Assembly: GCA_029556045.1 (NCBI GenBank)
Contig: JAKQGS010000496.1
Span: 1 to 9,589 of the forward strand
Source of the DNA: Pseudomonadota bacterium
GTDB lineage: Bacteria; Bdellovibrionota; Oligoflexia; Oligoflexales; Oligoflexaceae
Direction: 5' to 3'
DNA: 9,589 nucleotides
This document shows, one piece after another, positions 1 through 9,589 of this stretch. The stretch's first letter is position 1. Each line of letters starts with the position of its first letter. The notes under the pieces were generated by a model that was not told the origin of the DNA, did not search any database, and was given only the letters and a program-made list of their open reading frames with translations. The position numbers were made by a program, and so were the translations under genes.

Positions 1-1
1 C

Positions 2-439
2 CTGCAAGGGGACCAGGGGAATCCCAGGCTGGGAATTTTGCGCTGGCCCCTGCTTCTTCTGCCCAGCTTTCGCCAGCAGTATCGGGTGGCGAGCGGCCTT
101 CGTAAAAAACTGCGGGCACTGGAAATCCCCGCTGAGTTAAAGCCTCTGGACGAGGGAACCGGCATTTTGCTGATGCCGCGCAGCGGGCATTGGGATGTTT
201 ATGGCCTTTTACAAGGGATACCTGTGCAGATGGAACCGGTGAAGGGGGATGCCGAGGAAACGCTGAATGATCCGTCATTGCGTCAGGCATGGCGCGGAAC
301 GCTGCAGAGGGAGCTCGCGCAGCAGGGAACTCTCCTGGTGTCGGCGCGGGAGGCTAATCTTTTAAATTGCGTATTCTGGTGGCTGACCTTTGGGCTGCGC
401 CGCAACGGTGGGCGCTTTATTCCTCTCGCCGAAATCTGA
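2..439 (+). CDS. Unrecognised protein, C-terminal part (5' end outside window)
   Basis: The reading frame is open from the left edge to a TGA at 437-439, giving 145 residues. A TTG at 38 could serve as a start, but no ribosome binding site precedes it and the frame stays open upstream, so I read this as the 3' part of a longer gene. The visible protein is rich in Leu and Arg. It has a hydrophobic stretch (LRWPLLLLP), then basic helical segments (FRQQYRVASGLRKKLRALEI), a small patch reading LLMPRSGHWDVYGLL, and ends in FIPLAEI. No signal peptide, catalytic motif or known domain could be recognised. It is followed within 16 bp by a bidirectional terminator shared with the convergent peroxiredoxin gene. 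No function is assigned. I am confident that it is coding, because of the uninterrupted frame and the terminator right after its stop, but not about what it does. Confidence 0.6.
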   Translation: MQGDQGNPRLGILRWPLLLLPSFRQQYRVASGLRKKLRALEIPAELKPLDEGTGILLMPRSGHWDVYGLLQGIPVQMEPVKGDAEETLNDPSLRQAWRGTLQRELAQQGTLLVSAREANLLNCVFWWLTFGLRRNGGRFIPLAEI

Positions 440-3400
440 TCTTCAGAACCAAAAAAAATCCCCTGGCAATAACCAGGGGATTTTCGTTTTGACAGAAACG
501 AAGGATTTATTTGCCACCAAAGTAGGATTTCAAACCCGCCTGGGTCGGTTTCATGGTTTTTTCGCCTTTTTTCCAGTTGGCAGGGCAAACTTCACCGTTC
601 TCTTCGTGGAACTGCAGAGCTTCCACAAGGCGGATCAATTCATCAACGTTACGGCCCAGCGGCAGGTCGTTGATGGTCTGTTGGCGTACTGTGCCTTCTT
701 TGTCGATGAGGAAAGCGCCGCGCAGGGCCACGCCAGAAGGAAGAAGAACGTCATAATCGCGGGCAATGGTTTTGGTTACGTCCGCCATGATGGGGTACTT
801 CACGCCTTCGATGCCGCCATCGGCTTTTGGGGTCTTTAACCAGGCAAGATGAGAAAATTGGCTATCGATGGAACAGCCGATAACTTCGGTGTTCAACTTT
901 TTAAAGGCTTCCACTTTTTCCTGAAACGCATGCAGTTCGGTCGGGCATACGAACGTAAAGTCGAGGGGATAGAAAAAGAGCATAACGTTTTTGCCCTTGT
1001 AGTCGCTCAGTTTGATTTCCTTGAAGTCGCCGTTGACGACTGCCGTGGCGCAAAATTCCGGTGCCTTTTTACCAACCAATACTGCCATGGAATTCTCCTC
1101 TCCGCTTGGGATGTCTTGTGAATCTATGCCCCTCCCGCAAGACGGGCATAGTATGGAAACATAGTTGAGCAGGTCTGTCAATATTTCAGATCAAGGCTCT
1201 CCCATAAAGGGATATTCATGCTGGGTGATCGCCAGGAAGTTTTCCTTGATGCTGCGATGGCTGGTCCATCGCAACAGATTGTAGATGCTGCCAGCTTTAT
1301 CGTTGGTGCCGGAAGCGCGGCTGCCGCCAAACGGCTGCTGACCGACCACTGCACCCGTTGGCTTATCGTTGATGTAGAAGTTACCGGCAGCATAGGCCAG
1401 TTTTTCCGTCATGGCATGAATCACGCGGCGATCTTTCGCAAAAATCGCACCCGTTAACGCATAGGGTGTCGATTCATCGCACAACTTCAGGGTGTCCTCA
1501 AAGCGGGCGTCCTCATAAACGTACACCGTCAGTACCGGTCCAAATAACTCCTCCACCATGGTTTCATAACGGGGGTTGGTGGCTTCAATAATAGTGGGGC
1601 GGATAAAAAATCCTTTGCTCCCATCGTATTCACCGCCGGCGATCACTTTGGCTTCGCTGGATTGGCGGGCACGATCGATATAGCTGGTGATTTTTTTAAA
1701 GGCGCGGGCATCAATCACGGCCGCCATGAAATTGGTAAAATCTTCCGGGGAGCCCATTTTGAGGGAATTGGTGGTGGTTACCAGTTTTTCCTTCAACTGT
1801 GACCACAGGCTTCGTGGGATATAGGCGCGGGATGCTGCCGAACACTTTTGCCCCTGGTATTCAAAGGCTCCGCGCACCAGCGCTGTGACAAGCTGATCAA
1901 CGTCCGCGCTGGGATGGGCAAATACAAAATCCTTGCCACCGGTTTCTCCCACCAACCGCGGATAGGTGCGGTATTGCGCGATGTTCGTACCCACATCCTT
2001 CCACAGGCTGTTAAAGGTGGCGGTGGATCCGGTAAAGTGAATGCCAGCCAGGTTGGGACTGGCCAGCAGGGCGCGGGAAATTTCCGCGGCATTGCCGGGG
2101 ACCATATTGATGACCCCCGGTGGCAGGCCGGCTTCTTCCAGAATCCGCAGTCCCACCCAGGCGCTATGCATGGAGGTGGCTGCTGGCTTCCAGATCACAC
2201 TGCATCCCATCAGGGCTGGTGTGGCTGGGAGGTTCACCGCGATGGAGGTGAAATTAAACGGTGTCACCGCATAGACAAATCCCTCAAGGCCGCGGGCCTC
2301 TGAGCGGTTCCACTGACCGAAGGGAGACAGCGGCTGCTCCTGGAAGATTTTGGTCATGTAAGCCACGTTAAAGCGGAAAAAATCGATCAGCTCGCAGGAG
2401 GCGTCGATTTCCGCCTGGTGCACGGTTTTGCTTTGACCCAGCATGGTGGCGGCGTTCATTTCCGCCCGGTATTTTGTGGCCAGAAGATCAGCGGCCTTTA
2501 AAAATACCGCCGCACGTTCTTCCCAGGGCAGGACAGCCCAAGCGCGGCGGCCTTCTTCGGCGCTGGTGACGGCTGCCTGCACCAATTCTGGAGTGGCCTG
2601 GTTCACCTGGGCCAGCACATGGCTATGATCGTGAGGGCAAACCACGGGTACTTTTTGGCCGGTGCTATGGCGTTCTCCCCCGACATATACGGGGATATCC
2701 AGCACCTGTTTTTTTTGGCGGGCCAATTCGACTTTGACTTTTGTCTTTTCCGGGGAGCCAGGAGCGTAGGATTGGACCGGTTCGTTGACAGGTATCGGGG
2801 CATGGGTAAAACCGTTGGCCATGGTTTGAAGCCTTTCTGTCGTAAGGGATATATAAGATAATGTTCGGGCTCCATCATAGTGAAAATCAGCGAATTGACA
2901 ATCACGAAGTCATCAAAGTCACTATTTTTATGGATCTTTTGCCAATTGCATGCGGCGCCACGGCGCCGGTTTGGATTGAATTGTGCAGTTTGCCTTTGGA
3001 CAACTGAAACGCCCGTGCCATAACGGTCCGCATTTGCAAGCTGTTAACTCCTGAAAAAATAGGGGTATCCGGACCTCGCTTCTAAAAATTCAAGTTTTGG
3101 GGCCTGTCGACCGATAAGAGCGGCGTTCGTTATCGAATGCAAATATTTTCAACAGGTAAGGAAGTGCCCCCATGTCCATGCTGAATCTTCGACTGGTTGG
3201 AACCCTCATACTGTTGGTTGGTGGTTTGGGAACGGTTGCCTGTAAAAAATCTCGGGGAAACATCGAAATCGCACCCAAGAAGGGCAGCGGCAATATCGAT
3301 CAATCGCAAGGGTTCATCCCTTGGACCGATGAGCAGCGGGCCCGCGAGTCCGAGCAATGCCTGCAGGATGCCTCAGCCAGTGGTGGTGCGGAGGCTGCCA

Positions 3401-6400
3401 AAGCCCATTGTCAGTGTGTGATTGATGCTGCGGCAGCCCAGTGGAGTTATATGGACTTCAGCGGCAATGCCAGGACCTATGTGGACGAAATTTTGGCCAG
3501 CAGCGGCTACAAATCCTGCATGAGTGGTGCAGGCGCGGATCCCTCTGAAGTGCAAGTGCAGGTGCCGGACTCCAAATGGGAGGGGGCCAAACCGTTGGAG
3601 ATCAACAATGAATCCTCTGCTTCGATGGCCCGTATGGTCATGGCCCCTGATGGCACGGGCATGATGAGCTACCAGCAATCGATTGGTGGCAAAAACAAAC
3701 TTTTAGCGAAACCATACAGTAGCCTCGGGTGGCGGGATGTGACAGAAGTCCCTCTGGACAACCCCGTATCGGGAGTTAACCGCGTTGAAATGGGCTACAC
3801 CAAATCGGGCGAATGGGTCATGGTTTGGGAAGGTGGTGGGCTGGATGCCGCCACCAACAAGGCCTATTTGGAAGTGGTGGCCAACACGTATACCGAAAAA
3901 GACGGGTGGAAACCGGCGGCTCAATTTATCAGCAATCGCACGGATCCTGAAAACGAAAGCAACCTCAATGTCGCCAGCAATTGTGGTGGTGACGTCGTTA
4001 CCACCTGGCTTCTCTATGATGGCGGGGTCTATGCCAACCGCTACGCATCAGCTTCAGGCTGGCTGGGTATTGCCGAAGTTTCTGCTAATACCAAAGTCTC
4101 CAGCCATACCCTGGCGTGCACGCCGGAAGGGGTTGTGGTATCGGCCTGGACACAAGCGAGTGCTACGGGTGGCCCATTTACCGGTAGTCAGGCACCCGGA
4201 GGCAATCAGTGGTCAGCCGCAGAACAACGGGATGCCGACCTGAAGGGTAAAGCCAGCAGTCCGCAGCTGGCACTGAATGCCAAAGGCGAGGGGTTATTGG
4301 TGTGGTTGCAGACCGATGGAAGTTCGGTCTTAGTGATGGGTTCTGTGCGCTCGTCCGAAGGCAAATGGGAGGCGGCCAAAGCCTTAAGTGTTGACCTCGC
4401 TTCCCAGCCCACGCTGCCGCGGGTTGCCGTCGACCAAAAGGGCAACTTCATGGTGATCTGGACTCATGCCGCCCTTGACCTGGGGATCTGGGGTAACTAC
4501 TTTTCTGCCAAAGATGGAGCCTGGAGCGGCCCGGTTAATATCAATAGCGCCAATACGCAAACTCCGGCCAAACAGGGTGCGGTGGTCTTTGACCAGTACG
4601 GTCGCGCTGTCGCGGTATGGTCCGAATCCAACGGCACCGCCGATGATATCCTGTCATCCCGCTTTGAAGCGGGCTCCTGGGGCAAAAAACAGGTGATCGA
4701 TGCGGGGGATTATGGCGCATCGGAATATCTGCGATTAGCCACGGATGGTCGAGATACCATCATCGCCGTATGGAAACAGGATGATGGTGATCGCTTCAAT
4801 ATCTACGGCAATATCCTGAAGCCCTGATCATCCCCATAACCTACTCAATAAAGGCCTGCCGATGAACGAGCAGGCCTTTTGATTTTTTCGTGGATCACCC
4901 GCGCCCTGAGTATGATTGGTGCGAGTCATATTCGTCCTGTCCCACTCCTCATCGTAGACATGTGATGGTCAGGCCATGCATCTGCGGAACAACAAATGAT
5001 TACGGCAACGGTGTTTCCAATAATATCAAGGTGATGAATTTAAGTGTTGAAGGTTTTTTGGACACTGTCACATCCTTGGGCAGGACTTGGCTTAAGTTTA
5101 AGGTCGTAACACTATGAAAACAAAACAATTTAAATTTTGGTCGTTTTGGCAAAGCGCTTGCAATAACCAAAGCAGAACAACGGACACGAATCAAACACCC
5201 AAAGGAGTCATCACATGAAGAGCCTCTCTATCGTTTCCAAAGTTTTAGTGGGCCTTTCCCTGGTTCTTTCTCTGGCTTTCCTCAATGCCTGTGGCGCTGA
5301 GAAATCCGGCTCCAACGATGACTTCGCTGGCTCCTCGAATCGCGCAAAACTTGGGAGCAACTCTGATGCTTCCAAAAATGGCGTACAGTTCAACTCTGAC
5401 GCTAAGAATGGTGATATCAGCATCGGCTCCGGTGCGGCAAACGGCAGCGGTGGCCTTGATGCCAATAGCGCCAACGGCAATAATGGTCTGGACGCCGGCA
5501 AAGAAAGCATGGATCCGGAAATTGCTGAGCGCTGCAACACCTGTCAGAAAAAATGTGAGTCCATCAGCCGTGTTACCGAGTGCGGTAAGAAAAAATTCGA
5601 TCAGTGCATGGCCAGCTGTAACGAGCAAAATCAAAACATGTGTGTCGAAAGCTCGACCACTGTAGCCCAGTTGTTCTAACCCCAGGTGTTTGACAAACCA
5701 TATGCTTTGTGGGCCGGGAGATTATAAAGATCTCTCGGCCCAAGTTATATTGCGCGCATCTATAAAGCCCACGATGGCGTTGCCGCTTCATTCGCATCAA
5801 ACTTCCGGCAGGCGCTCCAGCAAAAAATGATAATGACGATTGAGTTCTTTAAAGGAATCTTCATTTCCCTGCGGACTATCCGGGTGGAACTGACGGGCCA
5901 GCTCGCGGTAGCGTTTGCGCAGGGCATCGGCGTTAGGGCGTTGCTGAAACCCCAGAAAACTTAAAGCCAGAGTTTCAGGATGGGCATAGGCTCCGGCACC
6001 GCGGCGCTCGCGGAACCGGCTCCGGATATCATCCGCATGCCGTTGGTAGGCGGCGTAGGCATCTTGCGGTGTACTATGGCCGTCCCATTCGCCGGAGCGC
6101 TGCCGCGACGCGTCCCGCATCATTACGCCAAAAAGTGCGGTGCTGGCCTTCCATAAGCGCTGGTGACACCCATCCAGATCCTGTTGCGCTGCTAAAAGCG
6201 CTGATTTGACGTGATGAAGAAAAATCCGCAATGCCGGCGTCAGGGTCGACGATGGCAGATGACTCGTCAAGGTCAGGAACGAATAGGAGAGTCCCCCGAC
6301 CTCCAGCTGCGCCTGGATACGCCATTGGTGGTTGAGCGCCAGGAGCATGCCCCACAGGCTGGGCCGCTCGTCCGTAACGGGCAACGGCACGAGGGAACGC

Positions 6401-9400
6401 TCCTGCCAGGAATCCATCAAGGCCTTGCGTAACTGAGGAATGGCTGCGGCTTCAAATAGGGGAAAGACCGGTAAAGGTAACAGGGTCACCTCGGAGACGG
6501 GACCAAGCCCGGCACCGGCGTTGTCCCGAAACCAGGCACCGCGGCGATCGGGGCTTAAGAGGGGGAGGCGGTAGTCCAGGGTTTTGGATAATTGCTGGAT
6601 CTGTCGGCGTAGTTCGCTGATGCTGTCTGCGGAGGTTCCCCGCTGAGCGCAAAGCGACCGAAAGAGGGCCTGGACTAGATTCAGTTTATCCTGCTCCTGC
6701 ATTATGACCGACTTCAGCCCAGATTCCAGGGTGTCACTGGGGTTGATTCCCGGCAGAAACCAATCGGTTGGAGATGGATGCAGGTCATCGTTTTTCATGC
6801 CACTGCCTATTTCGAATATTTGGATTCCAGGGCTTCCGCCAGCTGGTTCAGGTCTTCCGCCACTTCCGTGAACGCATCGGAATTACGGAGGCTCACCCGT
6901 GATTTGTAATTGCCGGCAATCATATTCTTGATATGGCGACGAAAGGCATAGGTGGGTCCCACCAGACGATGGGTGAAATAGATCGAGAGTCCAAGACCCG
7001 CCAAAAGATACACTCCAAGGCAGGCTGCCAACCAGATATAAAGTTCCTGGACGTAGGCATTCAGCAGCTGGGTAACTTCCTCCCGGATGTCGGTCAATTC
7101 AAGAATCATTTCATACAAGCGGTAAAAATTAAGATACACCGCGGCAAAAACCGCCACGCCGACCAGGAGGGTCAGAAGGAAGATGTACAGACCGACGCGC
7201 AGCTGGATAAATGGCTGCAGCATGAAATTACGGATCTTACGCTTGGCTTTGCCCTGAGGGTGTGACGGTGAGGAGTCCACAACCGATTCTCCTGTCGTAA
7301 AAGATGGATTTCTTCAATTTTATCCTATCTTGGGAAAGGGCGGTAGAAATTGCCGACCGGGGGTCATTAGCGGGGTGGAAATCAGGCCGGAAAAACGGCA
7401 GGCAGGACGAAAAAAAGGCCAAAAAACATACATAAAAACGGTGGGATGCGGCTTTGATGAAAAATGGCTGAAAAATTCGCTCAAGTTAAAGAATAGACCT
7501 GATTTAGCCGATAAGTGTCTGAAGGTTCACGATGTTACGGGGGAATCAAGTTTGACAATGGGGCGGCAGAAATCGACAGTCGTTCAACTCCTAAAGCCGG
7601 GGATCGTCGGGATCTCCCTCGTTTTTTGGGGATGCAGCCCGGTTAAGTCAGCGGACCCAACTAACTTTCTGTCATCGGACGAGGAAATTAAAGTCGGCAT
7701 GGTTATACCCAAACTGACGACGCTGGAGAGTGAAGTGGCGGATATCAAAACGCAGGTGACCGCCTTTTACTTTTCACTGAAGCCGGTGTCTACAACCTGC
7801 CCCGGAACCGAAGCCGACGGAGTATGGGCCTATGGCTCCGGCCTGTTGGACATCCCCGTTAAACCCAACTGCAATTACAACCTGAACCTGGCCATCGGTG
7901 TTGGGGAACCGGACGAAAAGACTTTGCGACTGGCCGGCACGCCGACATATACAGGAGAAATCAAAGCTCTGGTGGATCAATACTGCGTCAGTTGTCATAA
8001 ACCCGATGGCAGCCGCGCCAACTCCCCCATGGAGTCCTACACCAACACCAGCAAATGGGCCAGCTCGTCGCTCACTAAAATTACCGATGGTTCGATGCCA
8101 CCATCCGGTGCGCTCTCTGCGGATGAGCAAGCTCTGTTCAAGGCATGGGTTGACGGCGGTAAGTTGCAGAGCCCGGCAACCGATGCAGGAGAAGAGACGG
8201 ATACTGGCGGTGACACAGCAGCCGGAGGCGACACAGCAGCCGGAGGTGACACAGCAGCCGGAGGTAAAAATACCCTCACCAAAACGTTTTACCAAAATGC
8301 CGAGCCTCTGCGCTTAACGCCAGCAGACTTTCGTGACGTGGAAGCCTTGGCGGTTTCACTCGCACTGAAATTGCAGGACGACGGAAAAGCCATTGGGTTG
8401 TCAACCGCTACTTTGGGAGAGGACAAGATCACACCCACCACGCTGAAGGATGGCAAGGTGGTTAACCCGGATAGCGGCAGTGATGAGGGTGGCTCAGGAT
8501 CAACGACAGGGCTGACCTATAGCAGCACCATGAAGGCGATCATCGACAGCAAATGCGCCACGGCTGGCTGCCACGCCCCGTCGTCGACGTTCCCGGATCT
8601 GTCGGTCTTCAGTGCCACGGTGAACTATGATCAATCGGTGACGCGCATTCTGGATGCGACGGCTCCCATGCCGCCGAACTCGGCGACACCGCTGACAGCG
8701 GATGAAAAGACCAAATGGCAGGATTGGAAGACGGCGGGATATCCGCAGTAATCAATAGGGTGAGACAGCACTTTTGACATCATTCACCGATGAGGGATCC
8801 ATGCTGGTAACAAAACGACAAGCTTCAGGAATGGCGGCGACGGTATTGCTGGTTCTGGGAATGACTGCCTGCGGCGATCCGAAGGGCAAGGAGTACCGTA
8901 AGGGCTCCACCGCCAGCGCCGATGCCGGCGGGCGTGTGGCCTTGAAAATGGCGGTGCCAGATATAACCGCGTTGTCTGGTGAGGTTGCTGGTGCCGCTAC
9001 GCAAACGACCGGCATGGCGATTGAAGTGAAGCCGGTGGGAGCCGGATGCAAAACCGTCGCAAAAAATGACGTTAGACCTTATAAGGCCGGTGACGCGAGC
9101 GTTGAGGTGAATGGCGATTGTGACCTTGATGTCACGGTTGCTATCGGGGTAATCGGGGATGCGACCCTGCGCCTCTCCGCCGAGAGTCCTAATTATGATG
9201 ACGATATTAAAGCATTGGTCACCAGCAAATGTGCTGGCTGTCATGGGGCATCGTCGAGCAACGGTGATTTATCCAGTTATGCGGCTTTGAAGGCGCTTGC
9301 TGCGGATAGCGTCACCCGGATGAAAACAACCGACAGTGGTAAACTGATGCCTCCGGGGAGTGCCCTGCCAGCCGACTCCATCAGTCTCTTCGAAAAATGG

Positions 9401-9589
9401 GTAACCAGTGGTACACCGGAGAAGGCCGGAGCCAGCGGCGGCACGACCAAATCCCTCAGTAAGATCTTCTATAAAAACAATAGCGCCAAGCGCATCGGTA
9501 AATCCACGCTTTTAGGTTCTTCTGTGAATGTGGCCCTGGCCCTGGACCTGCAGCAGGATGGCAAGGATCTGGGATTCAGCACTGCCATT

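Overview
This window is a chromosomal stretch of a Gram-negative bacterium with roughly balanced to slightly GC-rich composition. It encodes four lipoproteins with type II signal peptides, two of them c-type cytochromes, and two ordinary housekeeping enzymes. The mix of cysteine-rich lipoproteins, a propeller lipoprotein and cytochromes with MPP motifs would fit a delta-proteobacterial, Bdellovibrionota or Oligoflexia-like organism. That assignment is inference from gene style and is weak. I see no transposase, integrase, tRNA, rRNA, CRISPR array, phage gene or recognisable defence system.

Layout. From 1 to 439 is the 3' end of an unrecognised plus-strand gene. It meets a minus-strand typical 2-Cys peroxiredoxin (507-1088) at a clear bidirectional terminator. 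Upstream of the peroxiredoxin on the same strand is a complete delta-1-pyrroline-5-carboxylate dehydrogenase, pruA (1191-2822), which has a good sigma70-like promoter. The gap between these two genes carries its own TTGACA element and an arrangement of CTATG repeats that looks like an operator.

A 349-bp divergent intergenic region leads to two separately transcribed plus-strand lipoprotein genes. The first (3172-4827) is a 551-residue lipoprotein with an N-terminal four-cysteine domain followed by about eight propeller-type repeats, and it ends in a strong terminator. The second (5215-5679) is a small lipoprotein with a Gly/Ser/Asn/Asp-rich linker and a compact seven-cysteine module. It faces a minus-strand two-gene operon across a 13-bp hairpin. 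That operon encodes a two-TM HAMP-like membrane protein with no output domain (6807-7280, GTG start) and, 8 bp downstream, a protein with a J domain at its extreme C terminus (5797-6798).

Divergent from the operon begins a plus-strand pair of paralogous cytochrome c lipoproteins: one complete (7558-8751) and one running off the right edge (8801-9589). They share a signal peptide, a Cys pair 24 residues apart, a CxxCH haem site, an MPP motif and an FYxN domain. The complete copy also has a second, expanded CxxxxCH haem site and an 18-bp tandem repeat encoding GGDTAA. This pair is the least ordinary part of the window. It probably encodes electron-carrying lipoproteins on the periplasmic face or at the outer membrane, but no partner oxidase, dehydrogenase or porin is visible here.
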